Assembly: GCF_001518015.1 (NCBI RefSeq)
Contig: NZ_LPUY01000095.1
Span: 62,001 to 126,000, forward strand
Source: Tritonibacter horizontis
GTDB lineage: Bacteria > Pseudomonadota > Alphaproteobacteria > Rhodobacterales > Rhodobacteraceae
Reading direction: 5' to 3'
DNA: 64,000 bases
Both the position numbers and the translations under genes were made by a program. The notes beneath the pieces are model-generated. The model saw only the letters and a program-made list of their open reading frames with translations, searched no databases and had not been told where the DNA came from. Positions within the stretch are counted from its first letter, which is position 1. Every line of letters starts with the position of its first letter. Shown piece by piece: positions 17,202 through 26,216 of the stretch.

Positions 17202-18023
17202 TCAGGACTTCGGTGCGTTGGGAAAGAACAGTTGCTGCCCGTCGATCCGATAGCTGGCGATTGCCTCCTGCCCTGCCGGTGATGTCAGCCAATCGGCAAA
17301 GATCCTGGCCGCGTCGATATTGGCCGAGGGGCATTTTGCGGAGTTCACGGGAATGACGCCGTATTGATTGAACAGGGCGTCGTCGCCTTCAACCTGGATC
17401 ACGTAGTCCTGCTTGTTGCCGAAACTGATCCAGGTCGCGCGGTCGGTCATGACATAGGCGCCCATGCCGATGCCCGCGTTCAAAGTGGCGCCCATGCCAG
17501 AGCCGGTTTCGCGGTACCAGTCCCCCGAGGCCGACGTGGGATCAATGCCTGCCTCGGCCCAAAGCGCCAGTTCTTTCTTGTGGGTGCCGGAGTCGTCCCC
17601 GCGGGAGGCAAAGCCCCCGCCGGTCGCGGCGATTTTGGACAGGGCGGCCTGAACATCCGCCATCCCGCCAATGTCCGCCGGGTCTGTCGCGGGGCCGACG
17701 ATGACAAAATCATTGTACATTAGATCGGTGCGCAGGGTGCCATAGCCGGCATCGACAAAGGCCTCCTCGGCGGTTTTGGCGTGGACCAGCAGCACGTCGC
17801 CATCGCAGTTCTGCGCGTTCTTGATCGCCTGTCCGGTGCCGACCGCAACCACGTTCACCTGGATGCCGGTGGTGTCGTGAAACAACGGCAGAAGGTGATC
17901 GTAGAGTCCGGAATTCGCGGTCGACGTGGTTGATTGGACAAGGATCGTCTGATCCGCCGCCAGTGCGCCGGTGGCAAAGGTCAATGCGATGGCGGATGCA
18001 CCGAATATGGATTGCAGGTTCAT
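17202..18023 (-). CDS. tupA: Tungstate ABC transporter substrate-binding protein TupA
   Basis: A 273-residue periplasmic protein with a signal peptide (MNLQSIFGASAIALTFATGA) and the TupA signature TTSTANSGL (about residues 32-40) that binds the oxyanion. Further conserved parts are VAVGTGQAIKNAQNCDGDV, VHAKTAEEAFVDAGYG, FASRGDDSGTHKKEL and MGAYVMTDRATW. TupA binds tungstate very tightly and supplies tungsten enzymes such as some formate dehydrogenases. The ATG at 18023 gives the signal peptide. It lies after tupC. Confidence 0.9.
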   Translation of the reverse strand: MNLQSIFGASAIALTFATGALAADQTILVQSTTSTANSGLYDHLLPLFHDTTGIQVNVVAVGTGQAIKNAQNCDGDVLLVHAKTAEEAFVDAGYGTLRTDLMYNDFVIVGPATDPADIGGMADVQAALSKIAATGGGFASRGDDSGTHKKELALWAEAGIDPTSASGDWYRETGSGMGATLNAGIGMGAYVMTDRATWISFGNKQDYVIQVEGDDALFNQYGVIPVNSAKCPSANIDAARIFADWLTSPAGQEAIASYRIDGQQLFFPNAPKS

Positions 18024-18047
18024 CAAAGGGGCCTTTCTCAATATCAG

Positions 18048-18809
18048 TTAGAATACCAATTTTCCCGACAGGTAATCTCGGGCGACCTGGCTTTGCGGGC
18101 GCGGGAAGAACTCCCGCGCGGGGCCATGTTCAACAACGCGGCCACCGTGCAGGAACACCACATCATCCGCCATACGCTGCGCCTGCCCGATGTCATGGGT
18201 GACACTGATCACCCGCGTCCCCTGGCTGCAGGCGTTGCGCACAATGGCTTCGATGGATTGCACCGAGGCAGGGTCGAGGCTGGCTGTCGCTTCATCCAGA
18301 AGCAGGACATCCGGGGCGCAGGCCAGGGCGCGGGCCAGGGCCAGGCGCTGTGCCTCGCCACCGGACAAACGACGCGCTGGCAGGCGCGCCTTATGAGCCA
18401 GGCCGACATGCTGCAGCAACGCGTCGCACAGGTCGCGCGGCCGTCCACGGGCGCGCAGAACAAAGTCGATATTCGCGGCAACCGAGCGGCGGAGCAAAAC
18501 CGGTTTCTGAAATACCAGCGCCTGACGCATCCTTGCATCGTCCATCGACAAGCCGCCCCAGTCGATCCGCCCCGACGTCGGGGCGATCAGCCCGTGCAGC
18601 AGCTTCAGCAGCAGACTTTTGCCCGCCCCGTTCGGCCCCATGATCACGGTGCAGCCATGCGGGGAGAGATCAAGGTCGAGATCTTTCAGGATCGGTGTCC
18701 CCTGATCAAATCTCAGACCAAGCCCGCGCAGGCGCAGCGGCAGAAGGTGGTCGGCCTGATCGGTGGGGATTGCGTTTGGCCTGAAGGAAACGGTGTCGAA
18801 ACTAGACAT
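18048..18809 (-). CDS. tupC: Tungstate ABC transporter ATP-binding protein TupC
   Basis: A 253-residue ATPase: Walker A IMGPNGAGKSLLLKLLHGL (Ser in place of the first Thr/Ser pair's usual Ser-Thr), signature LSGGEAQRLALARALA, Walker B VLLLDEATASLDP and switch His in SVTHDIGQAQRMADDV. It overlaps the tupB stop by 8 bases. Placement between tupB and tupA identifies its role. Confidence 0.88.
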   Translation of the reverse strand: MSSFDTVSFRPNAIPTDQADHLLPLRLRGLGLRFDQGTPILKDLDLDLSPHGCTVIMGPNGAGKSLLLKLLHGLIAPTSGRIDWGGLSMDDARMRQALVFQKPVLLRRSVAANIDFVLRARGRPRDLCDALLQHVGLAHKARLPARRLSGGEAQRLALARALACAPDVLLLDEATASLDPASVQSIEAIVRNACSQGTRVISVTHDIGQAQRMADDVVFLHGGRVVEHGPAREFFPRPQSQVARDYLSGKLVF

Positions 18810-19509
18810 AGGCCTGCCTCCGCGCGCTCATGCGCAGGGTTTGCACCGCTGCATTGACGCCAAGCGCTATCACCAGCAGCAGCAATCCCAGCGCCAGCGC
18901 CAGCGCGAGGTTCCCCTTCGAGGTTTCAAGCGCAATCGCCGTGGTCATCACCCGCGTCAGGTGGTCGATATTGCCGCCAACAATAATGACCGCCCCGACC
19001 TCTGCCACAGCGCGCCCAAATCCGGCCAGTCCAACGGTCAACAGCGAATATCGCCCGTCCCACAGCAGGGCCAGAACGGTCTGCCTGCGGCTAAGGCACA
19101 GGGAGCGAAACTGTTCGGCATATTCAGCATGGAGGTCCTCCAGCACCTGCCGGGACAAGGCTGCAATGATCGGCGCAATCAGGATGGTCTGCGCGATGAT
19201 CATCGCGGTGGGCGTGTAAAGCAGGCCAAGAAAGCCAAGCGGTCCCGACCGCGACAGGTAAAGGTAGACCAGCAGGCCGACGACAACCGGCGGCAGTCCC
19301 ATCAGGGCGTTCATCACCACAAGCAAAGCCCCACGCCCCGGAAACCGCGCCACTGCAACCAGAGCCCCCACCGGCAATCCCAGAAGCCCCGCCAGAAGGG
19401 TCGCACTGAGGCTGACGTGGAGGGAGAGCAGGACGATCTCGAAAAGATCCGCATCCCCGGTGGCAACCAGATGCAGCGCGACTGAAAAGGCCTCTCCGAT
19501 ACTCTGCAA
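18802..19509 (-). CDS. tupB: Tungstate ABC transporter permease TupB
   Basis: A 235-residue permease with five or six membrane segments; FEIVLLSLHVSLSATLLAGL, MNALMGLPPVVVGLLVYLYL and GFGRAVAEVGAVIIVGGNID are typical of TupB/WtpB. The start is TTG at 19509, because an in-frame TGA lies a few codons upstream and no ATG fits the family length. It heads the operon, so low translation from TTG may keep the transporter scarce. Confidence 0.88.
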   Translation of the reverse strand: MQSIGEAFSVALHLVATGDADLFEIVLLSLHVSLSATLLAGLLGLPVGALVAVARFPGRGALLVVMNALMGLPPVVVGLLVYLYLSRSGPLGFLGLLYTPTAMIIAQTILIAPIIAALSRQVLEDLHAEYAEQFRSLCLSRRQTVLALLWDGRYSLLTVGLAGFGRAVAEVGAVIIVGGNIDHLTRVMTTAIALETSKGNLALALALGLLLLVIALGVNAAVQTLRMSARRQAYV

Positions 19510-19745
19510 GATTTCCGGCCCTCACGAATCTTCCCTAGGTCAGTTTTGGGCGAGTCTGAGAGGTCTCACAAGCCTGTCGGCGGTGTTCTGCTGTCAAAAC
19601 CCGACGATCTGGACAAATTGGACTGCAATTGACTGCATAATTTCCCGCAAAGGGACAGGCTGACCGAGCAGCGTTTCCGAGGATCGTCTCAGCTCTTTTG
19701 AGGTTTGACCGACATCAGGGGGAATGAACCGCAGAGCACTGTGTA
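19510..19745. other. Non-coding stretch between tupB and the island's left end
   Basis: About 236 bases with no credible gene on either strand. It must hold the tupB promoter. I see no clear oxyanion-regulator palindrome. Confidence 0.5.
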
Positions 19746-19827
19746 AAAACAACAAAGGCGCCCGAAGGCGCCTTGTTTTATTGGTCGGAGCGAGAGGATT
19801 CGAACCTCCGGCCCCTGCCTCCCGAAG
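19746..19827 (+). repeat. Left attachment repeat (tRNA-Pro 3' remnant plus terminator)
   Basis: Identical over 82 bases to 28089-28170. It holds the tRNA terminator hairpin and the tRNA-Pro part from the anticodon loop to CCA, then diverges (GCGTGCC instead of ACAGTGC). It lacks the 5' half, so it is not a tRNA gene. Confidence 0.9.
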
Positions 19828-19910
19828 GCGTGCCTCTATCATGAACTCCATAAAAACAACGTGCTTGAAGCCTTGTGTCGGTCGCTGAGTGCCGCTGAAA
19901 GTATCTCAAT

Positions 19911-19929
19911 CGTTGCGGTTTCGTTGCGG
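19911..19929 (+). repeat. Possible integrase arm-type sites, left end
   Basis: Two direct copies of CGTTGCGG (19911-19918 and 19922-19929), 11 bases apart, about 85 bases inside the left attachment repeat. A similar pair lies just inside the right one. Short direct repeats spaced about one helical turn are typical arm sites of tyrosine recombinases; here this is inference. Confidence 0.4.
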
Positions 19930-20013
19930 CGCAACACGGTCTTGCTTCTTTTGGGAAAAATCGGGTGCACTCAATATACTAGAAGAACGCGATATGCGTG
20001 CACGAAATTGAGC

Positions 20014-20187
20014 CTAGGTGTTCAGTCCCAGCGTCTGATGGATTGGATTGATGATGAATCGATCTGGCTCTGAAGTCCAGATTTTGCAGATGTATTCGTA
20101 GGGTGTGAGGCCGTTCAGGGTCTTTAGCCTGCGTGCGAAGTTGTATGCGTCCATGAAGTCGGCAAGGTCCGTTCGTCCGCCGCGCTA
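20014..20187 (-). pseudogene. IS481-family transposase, C-terminal remnant
   Basis: The minus strand reads DLADFMDAYNFARRLKTL, NGLTPYEYICKIWTSEPDR and FIINPIHQTLGLNT then TAG at 20016. This is the closing part of an IS481-family transposase. A stop lies just upstream (near 20190) and the catalytic DDE core is missing, so it is a dead fragment. No terminal inverted repeats were found. Confidence 0.75.
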
Positions 20188-20228
20188 CGGTTGCGCTGCA
20201 GCTTTCAGAGACTGGTTTCGACAATTGC

Positions 20229-21698
20229 TCAACCTTCGTTCGCAGTTGCCAGCTGTGCCAGTCCTCGTTGCAATGCCACGAAGCAATCAGGGTCAAAAGC
20301 CTTGCCAACATCTTCAGCCATGATGTTTAGCGCCTCTTCTATTGGCATTGCAGCACGGTAGGGCCTTTCAGCGGTCAGAGCGTCGAATACATCTGCGACG
20401 GTCAGTATGCGGGCTTCGAGGCACAGGTCTTCTGCTCCCAACCCGGCAGGATATCCCTTGCCATCCATTCGTTCATGGTGTGCCCCGGCGACAGGTGCAA
20501 TGTCTCTGAAGGCCGAGACCCTTTCCAAAATTTTCTGACTGTATTCCGGATGCTTCCTGATTGCGGCCCATTCGGCCTCATCCGGGCGCCCGGGCTTGTC
20601 CAGAATTTGATTGCTCACCGCCAATTTTCCAAGATCGTGTAGGAGCGCTGCCCGTCGGAGCCAGCGACGATGATCAGCCCGAAGTCCAAGCTCCTCTGCA
20701 ATCATATCGGTATAGAGCGTCACCCTATTGGAATGGTCGGCTGTAAAAGGGGATTTCGCGTCGACGACGTCAGAAAAGGCGGATGCGATTTCGTCAAGGT
20801 ATTCGTCGTCCACAGTTTCGGTCGTTTCGCTCGGGTCAAGCGCGAAGACATGCTCCTCCAGGCATGGATCTTTCAGGCGGGTCCAAAAGTCGGGAGCCGC
20901 ACTCGCCGTCTCAAGGGCGGCGACAAGGGTTGGATCAAACCAGCCGCCCGAGCGCCCCAAGATTTCGGCTAGTGCCGCGTCTGGACCCTGAGCTGAATGA
21001 AAGATGTCCACGACCTGTGACATCAGGGCGATGTTCGAAATGCTGGGCACATCATGGCCCCTCCTGCCCTCGGGCTTGCCTCCGCCATCCCAATGCTCGT
21101 CGAGCGACCTTATTCCCTCTTGGACTTGCTTGGAGAAGCGCATCTTCGCAGCTATTTCCGCGCCACGATTGCAGCGGGTCTCAATCAACTCGCGACTGAT
21201 TTCTCCGCCGTTGCGCAATATATTGACGGTTGCCCGCAACCGCTCACTCAGCCCGACGCCGAGGCCGGTATTGTTAAAGACAAAGCGCAACGCCGCCGAA
21301 AGGCTTCCGTCGATCATCTTGAAATCGCGTTTGAAAGCTATGTCATCGGCAATATAGAGATCGCAGATCCGCGCAGCGTTGCTGCTGCATCCAAGGTCTT
21401 TCAACAAGAGGGTAAAATAAAGATCTTCGTATTCTTTTCCGGTCATGCCCAAGGCGTGCCCGATGCGCGTCCCGATCCAACAACAGCGGATGCAATGTCC
21501 GGGTGGCTGCCCTTCTGTCATGTCAAGTGCGTAGCTCATTGCGCCCAGCAAAGATCCAAGCCGAAGCGCTTGCGCAGATGGAGGCGAACGGACTGCGTTG
21601 TAGAGGCTTTTCACGTTCGGGAAAGAGAGAGCGGGGGGCACAAGCATGAACAAGAGATAGGGGCACGAAATGAACACCACTCTAACGCCCGCGCGCAT
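20229..21698 (-). CDS. HD-GYP domain protein, probable cyclic-di-GMP phosphodiesterase
   Basis: A 489-residue protein. The first half resembles an HD-related sensor module (MSYALDMTEGQPPGHCIRC, LYFTLLLKDLGCSSNAARI); the C-terminal part is a full HD-GYP domain with HDLGKLAVSNQILDKPG at about 354 and the GYP motif HHERMDGKGYP at about 407-417. HD-GYP enzymes hydrolyse cyclic-di-GMP. The start is unsure: ATGs at 21767, 21698 and 21647 are in frame and none has a strong ribosome binding site. It lies inside the island, next to the IS remnant. The N-terminal half could sense a signal, but no known domain is clear. Confidence 0.82.
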   Translation of the reverse strand: MRAGVRVVFISCPYLLFMLVPPALSFPNVKSLYNAVRSPPSAQALRLGSLLGAMSYALDMTEGQPPGHCIRCCWIGTRIGHALGMTGKEYEDLYFTLLLKDLGCSSNAARICDLYIADDIAFKRDFKMIDGSLSAALRFVFNNTGLGVGLSERLRATVNILRNGGEISRELIETRCNRGAEIAAKMRFSKQVQEGIRSLDEHWDGGGKPEGRRGHDVPSISNIALMSQVVDIFHSAQGPDAALAEILGRSGGWFDPTLVAALETASAAPDFWTRLKDPCLEEHVFALDPSETTETVDDEYLDEIASAFSDVVDAKSPFTADHSNRVTLYTDMIAEELGLRADHRRWLRRAALLHDLGKLAVSNQILDKPGRPDEAEWAAIRKHPEYSQKILERVSAFRDIAPVAGAHHERMDGKGYPAGLGAEDLCLEARILTVADVFDALTAERPYRAAMPIEEALNIMAEDVGKAFDPDCFVALQRGLAQLATANEG

Positions 21699-21961
21699 AG
21701 TGAGATTTTCTTGATCCCTTGAGCTAATCCCCGATCGCCGGACAAGAGCTGATGTAAACGGGCACATCCAGACCGGCGTTGTTGTTTCAATTCAGTGCCA
21801 GTCGTGGCCTAAGCTCGCACGAACAGCGTCCGGCGGTGGTAAAGCCGGAGGTGCGCCACTTTTACAGCGGTCGTTGGGTTGCTGTCACTACGATCTCTCG
21901 GCTCCAATAGGTCTGATAGGCCTCGCCGGGATCCGCGCATATTGGGGGGCAGGTCAGCCGT

Positions 21962-23239
21962 TCAGCGATAGATCATCGTCGGCAACCACATTGACAGGGC
22001 CGGCACGAAGGTGAGCAGGAGCAATACGAACAATAGCGGCGCGAGGAACGGCAGGGTGGCCATCACGCATCGCTCGAAGGGCACGCCTGAGACCTTTGAC
22101 AGAACGTAGAGCACCATCCCGACGGGGGGGGTCAGGAGGCCAATCATCAGGTTGAGGATCAGAATGATGCCGAAATGAACCGGGTCAATCCCCATCTGCA
22201 CTGCGACCGGCAGGAGCACAGGCGTCAGGATGGTGATCGCGGCGATGGTTTCCATGAAACACCCGACGACCAACACGATCAACATGATGACGAGGATGAT
22301 CATCGTCGGGCTGTCAGTCATCGTCAGCAACACCCCAGCGAATTTCTGGGCCACTTGGTTGGCGGTCAAGATCCAGCCAAAAATGGCCGAGGCCGCGACG
22401 ATCACCATGATTGATGCGGTTGTCTCTACTGTTTCCATCGACACATTCAGGATGCGGCGTGGCGTCAGCGTCCGGTAAACGAAAAGGCCCAGTATCATGG
22501 CATAGGCCACGGCGGCGATTGCGGCCTCGGTGGGTGTGAATGCCCCGGTCAGGATCCCGCCGACGATGATAATTGGCGTGAAAAGCGGCAGCAAAGCATC
22601 GACCAACGTGCGCAAGAACACGCTGCCCCGAAATCGGTCATCGCGCGGGTAGTTCCGTATCCGCGAGTAAACCGCCACCATGATCATCAGCGACATCGCC
22701 ATGATCAGCCCTGGAACAAGACCGGCGGCGAACAGCTGGCCAATGGAGGCGTTCGCGATCACACCATAGACAACCAGTGGCAACGATGGCGGGATGATGG
22801 GACCGATGGTCGATGACGCTGCGGTGATCCCGACTGAAAAATCGGAATCGTAGCCCGCCTCGCGCATTGCCTTTATCTCGATATTGCCAAGACCGCCTGC
22901 ATCCGCGACCGCGGCCCCTGACATGCCGGCAAAGATAACGCTGGCGCCGACATTGACGTGACCGAGCCCCCCATACATCCAGCCGACAGTGGCTCGAGCA
23001 AAGGCGAAAATCTTAGTGGTGATACCTGATGAATTCATCAGATGTCCGGCAAGGATGAAAAATGGCACCGCGATCAGCGGGAAGGAATTGATCCCGTTGA
23101 CCATGTTATGCAGCACTACAACATCGGGCATCCCGCTGGTCGCAATGAAAAACAGCGATGCGGTGCCAAGCGCCACGGCAACCGGCGCGCCGATAATCAG
23201 GAGCAGAAACAAGATCACGAACATAAGGGCGAGTGTCAT
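21962..23239 (-). CDS. dctM: TRAP transporter large permease (DctM type)
   Basis: A 425-residue protein with about twelve membrane segments. Hallmarks are LALMFVILFLLLIIGAPVAVAL, NSFPLIAVPFFILAGHLMNS, GPIIPPSLPLVVYGVIANAS and LMIGLLTPPVGMVLYVLSKV. It is the sodium-coupled transport subunit. It follows dctQ after 15 bases. Substrate unknown. Confidence 0.92.
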   Translation of the reverse strand: MTLALMFVILFLLLIIGAPVAVALGTASLFFIATSGMPDVVVLHNMVNGINSFPLIAVPFFILAGHLMNSSGITTKIFAFARATVGWMYGGLGHVNVGASVIFAGMSGAAVADAGGLGNIEIKAMREAGYDSDFSVGITAASSTIGPIIPPSLPLVVYGVIANASIGQLFAAGLVPGLIMAMSLMIMVAVYSRIRNYPRDDRFRGSVFLRTLVDALLPLFTPIIIVGGILTGAFTPTEAAIAAVAYAMILGLFVYRTLTPRRILNVSMETVETTASIMVIVAASAIFGWILTANQVAQKFAGVLLTMTDSPTMIILVIMLIVLVVGCFMETIAAITILTPVLLPVAVQMGIDPVHFGIILILNLMIGLLTPPVGMVLYVLSKVSGVPFERCVMATLPFLAPLLFVLLLLTFVPALSMWLPTMIYR

Positions 23240-23254
23240 ATGTGGGGGCTTTCG

Positions 23255-23839
23255 TCAGTTCTTGATGTCGGAAAGGGCGTGATCCTCGAGGTCGGCGATC
23301 ACCTGCTCGGGAGGGGTGCGGATCTTGCGGATCAGCCAAATCGCCGAATACAGCGCCATGCCGACAAGGCCGATCACGACGCACCAGTAAACAAGGCTTT
23401 TTGGAATTTCGGCAGAGGCCATTTTGGTTTTGGTTTTTTGGGCTAATTCAATTCCAACCCATGCCATATAGCCCCAAAAAAAGCAGGTGAGGGCCTCCAT
23501 TGAGACCGTCAGCCACTTACCAACGCGCGGGGGCAAGTAGCGATAGAAAAAATCCAGGAAAATATGTGTGCCCTTGCGCGACACGCTGACCGCGCCAAAA
23601 AACGCCACGAGGATCAACACGTAGCGGGCGATTTCCTCGGTCCAGGCGAGGCTGTCGTTGAGCACATAGCGGGTGAAGAATTGCAGAAAGACGATCACCG
23701 CCAGACCCCAGAGGGTCAGCAAACCGGGCAAATCTACAAGCTTGAAGTCCAGGGGTTCAGGCACGGTTTCATTGGTGACAAAGGGGTCGGCCGCATCGCG
23801 ACCGCCCCCCTCGCCGTTTGGATGTTGGGTTGAGCTCAT
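23255..23839 (-). CDS. dctQ: TRAP transporter small permease (DctQ type)
   Basis: A 194-residue protein with four membrane segments (LLTLWGLAVIVFLQFFTRYV, RYVLILVAFFGAVSVSRKG, WLTVSMEALTCFFWGYMAWV, LVYWCVVIGLVGMALYSAI). The motif LAWTEEIARYVLI is typical of DctQ. It sits between dctP and dctM, 15 bases from each. Confidence 0.9.
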   Translation of the reverse strand: MSSTQHPNGEGGGRDAADPFVTNETVPEPLDFKLVDLPGLLTLWGLAVIVFLQFFTRYVLNDSLAWTEEIARYVLILVAFFGAVSVSRKGTHIFLDFFYRYLPPRVGKWLTVSMEALTCFFWGYMAWVGIELAQKTKTKMASAEIPKSLVYWCVVIGLVGMALYSAIWLIRKIRTPPEQVIADLEDHALSDIKN

Positions 23840-23854
23840 GGAGGTCCATACGCC

Positions 23855-24829
23855 TCACAGTGCCTGAAGCCGCTCGAAGTGCTCCATCTCGTAGGGCACC
23901 TGATCCGGGTCGGTCAGCATTGGTTTGACTGCGTCCTGAAAGGGCTGCTTGTCGATCTCGTTGACATTGATGCCTTCGTCACGGAACCACTGCACGAGGC
24001 TCTGCTCGGAGTCGTAGATGCCCTGCGAAGCCTTGGCGGCGGCTTCCTTGAGCACTGTTTCCACGATCTCGGCATCGTCGCCAAGACGGCCGATAGCGCT
24101 GTCAGACGCAATGATGAGCAGCGAGTTCAGGATATGACCCGTCAGGTTGATGTTGGACTGGACCTCGTAGAACTTCTTGAATTGTATCGTCGGCAGGGGA
24201 TTTTCCTGCGCGTCGACCACGCCTTGTTGCAGAGCCAGATAGACCTCGGAAAAGGCCATCGGGGTCGGGTTCGCACCAACCGCGTTGGGGAACATCAGCA
24301 TTACAGGGCTATTGGGCACCCGGATCTTTAGACCTTCCATGTCAGACGGTTTTTCGATCGGAAAATTCGAGGTTACATGACGCTGACCGTAGTAGACCAG
24401 CCCCATCACGGTATGGCCGGTGGCATCCTTGTAGCCATCGGACAACTCAGCAAAAAGATCGCTTTCGCGATAGGCCTTCCAGTGGTCGTAACCTCGCATG
24501 ATGAACGGGTAGTCGGAAATCGCGATCGGGCCATAGTAGCGTTCGACGAAGCTCGGACCGGTATAGATGATATCCACCGCGCCGATGCCGAGACCTTCGT
24601 TGATCTCCACTTCCTTACCAAGCGATGACGCAGGAAAAACCTGGATGTCGATCCGGCCTTCGGTGCGCTTGCGGGCTTCTTCCGCGGCCCAGAGGGCGAC
24701 TTGGTGGTAGTCAGAGCCTTCTTCGTAGACATGTGCCCATTTGAGCGCTTGCTGGGCCAGCGCGGCGCTGTTTGCGCCCACGACCATGGCAGCGGCCAAG
24801 GCAAGGCCGGTAAGTTTCTTGATAAACAT
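23855..24829 (-). CDS. dctP: TRAP transporter substrate-binding protein (DctP family)
   Basis: A 324-residue periplasmic protein with signal peptide FIKKLTGLALAAAMVVGANS. The DctP fold is shown by HVYEEGSDYHQVALWAAEEA, the carboxylate-binding Arg in LKIRVPNSPVMLM, and EVYLALQQGVVDAQENPLPT. Such proteins mostly bind sugar acids, C4-dicarboxylates or similar. The ATG at 24829 has GGGAGGAAAAC in front. It heads dctPQM and is divergent from a GntR gene across a palindrome-rich gap. Confidence 0.92.
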   Translation of the reverse strand: MFIKKLTGLALAAAMVVGANSAALAQQALKWAHVYEEGSDYHQVALWAAEEARKRTEGRIDIQVFPASSLGKEVEINEGLGIGAVDIIYTGPSFVERYYGPIAISDYPFIMRGYDHWKAYRESDLFAELSDGYKDATGHTVMGLVYYGQRHVTSNFPIEKPSDMEGLKIRVPNSPVMLMFPNAVGANPTPMAFSEVYLALQQGVVDAQENPLPTIQFKKFYEVQSNINLTGHILNSLLIIASDSAIGRLGDDAEIVETVLKEAAAKASQGIYDSEQSLVQWFRDEGINVNEIDKQPFQDAVKPMLTDPDQVPYEMEHFERLQAL

Positions 24830-24899
24830 GTTTTCCTCCCGTTGGGACGCCGAGTGCTGGCGTCTTAAACCGGCTCTCCTCCGAGCCAGCCGCAAATAA

Positions 24900-24929
24900 C
24901 TTGTATACTTCGTATACCAAGCATACAAG
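24900..24929. promoter_or_regulatory. Operator-like palindromes upstream of dctP
   Basis: CTTGTAT (24900-24906) and ATACAAG (24923-24929) form an inverted repeat, and inside it GTATAC occurs twice, the second centred in a 14-base near-palindrome (24908-24921, 12 of 14 symmetric). It lies 71 bases before dctP and 123 bases before the divergent GntR gene. TTGTATAC-type sites are common for FCD GntR proteins; binding is inferred. Confidence 0.55.
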
Positions 24930-25051
24930 AATTTGATCCACCTGTCGCAAAAAGGCGTATCCGTGCAGTTGGATTGCCTTGGTTTCAGAGCGGGAGCTTT
25001 GTAGAAGAACCTTCAGGTTTTTACAGAGGTTAGCGCTAGGGGGGCAGGTCG

Positions 25052-25822
25052 TTGCCGACGAAAAAATCTTCGCAGCAGATCGAGGGACGTTCCCGCCGTG
25101 CGCCCAGTCAACCGCCGCATGGTCCCGCGCGATTCGGTCATTCCGTCCACACCACGGCGGCGGACATCATCCATGAGAATCTCCATACGGCCATTGCCAC
25201 TATGGTCTTGCGCCCAGGCACCGCGATCTCTGAGACGCACCTTGCTGCCGAACACGGGGTGAGTCGGACGCCGGTGCGGGAAGCGCTGCTGCGACTGGCG
25301 AAGGAGCGGCTAGTTGAGATCGTGCCCAAGTCGGGCACTTTCGTAGGGCGAATTCCCGTCTCGGCCCTGATCGAAGCGCTTGTGGCGCGTCGCGCTCTTG
25401 AATCTGTGGTGGCTAGACGCGCCGCCGAAGTCGCGACGCAAAGCGCAGTGCTCGAGCTGCGCGCCCTTGTCGAACGTCAGCGTGAAATTGTGACACCCGA
25501 GGACCTGCCACGCTTTCACCAGGTGGACGAAGATTTTCACGCCATGTTGGCAAAGATGGCGGGGTATAATGGGATTTGGGAGCTGGTCCGTCAGATCAAG
25601 CTACAAGTGGACCGCTACCGGCACCTGACGTTGCCCCAGGAAGGGCGTGTCGGGATGGTGATCAAGGAACATGCTGCCGTGGTCGACGCGATTGAGCGCG
25701 GCGATACAGTTGCCGCCGCCGAGGCGATGGAAACCCACCTCGACAAGCTGCAACTTGACATCAAAGTGTTTCGAGAACTTTGGCCCGACTACTTTGTTCA
25801 CGACTACCCGCTAGACGGCTGA
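25052..25822 (+). CDS. GntR-family transcriptional regulator (FCD type)
   Basis: A 256-residue protein with a basic N-terminal tail, winged helix (about 38-100: GTAISETHLAAEHGVSRTPV, REALLRLAKERLVEIVPKSG) and FCD domain (about 110-245) with metal/ligand residues in FHQVDEDFHAMLAKMAG and HAAVVDAIERGD. The start is TTG at 25052 after a G-rich stretch; no better start keeps the helix-turn-helix. It is divergent from dctPQM and most likely represses it. The gene's end overlaps the FecCD fragment. Confidence 0.87.
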   Translation: MPTKKSSQQIEGRSRRAPSQPPHGPARFGHSVHTTAADIIHENLHTAIATMVLRPGTAISETHLAAEHGVSRTPVREALLRLAKERLVEIVPKSGTFVGRIPVSALIEALVARRALESVVARRAAEVATQSAVLELRALVERQREIVTPEDLPRFHQVDEDFHAMLAKMAGYNGIWELVRQIKLQVDRYRHLTLPQEGRVGMVIKEHAAVVDAIERGDTVAAAEAMETHLDKLQLDIKVFRELWPDYFVHDYPLDG

Positions 25823-26091
25823 CCGGCGCAGAGATCGCACCGATCGAGCAGAGCGTCGTGTCAAACCTGCGGCTCAGCCGGGCGCTGGTGGCCGCACTTG
25901 CAGGAGCGGGCCTGGCGATGTGCGGGGCGATCCTCCAGGCGCTTCTCCGCAACTCGCTGGCCGAACCCTTTGTCCTCGGCGTCTCGGCGGGCGCGTCGAC
26001 CGGCGCGGTCTGCGTGATAGTTCTCGGCGTCGGCGCAGGCAGCCTCTCGCTGTCGCTGGGGAGCCTTTGCTGGCGCCTTCGCCGCATCTAG
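25811..26091 (+). pseudogene. FecCD-family permease fragment, frameshifted and truncated
   Basis: The plus strand reads LTGAEIAPIEQSVVSNLRLS, ALVAALAGAGLAMCGAILQA and LLRNSLAEPFVLGVSAGAST, clear FecCD permease sequence. At about 26059-26062 the frame shifts by one base: the continuing family sequence GAFAGAFAAS is found in the next frame, and then homology ends near 26091. Both the N-terminal and C-terminal parts are missing. It overlaps the end of the GntR gene, which marks a recombination joint. Confidence 0.75.
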
Positions 26092-26216
26092 GTTTTGCGC
26101 TTCCCAAGAGAAAGACGAGCGTAAAGAGCGTTCCCATGCACCCTCCTCAAATCCCCATCGCACCATCGCTATAACTGAATAGACGCAGTTGCGTATTGCA
26201 GATCAAAGAGGAATGC

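Noticed and set aside
19782-19827. Apparent second tRNA-Pro at the left end of the island
   Set aside because: Only the 3' half from the anticodon loop to CCA is present; the D arm and 5' acceptor strand are replaced by unrelated sequence. It is the displaced attachment copy.
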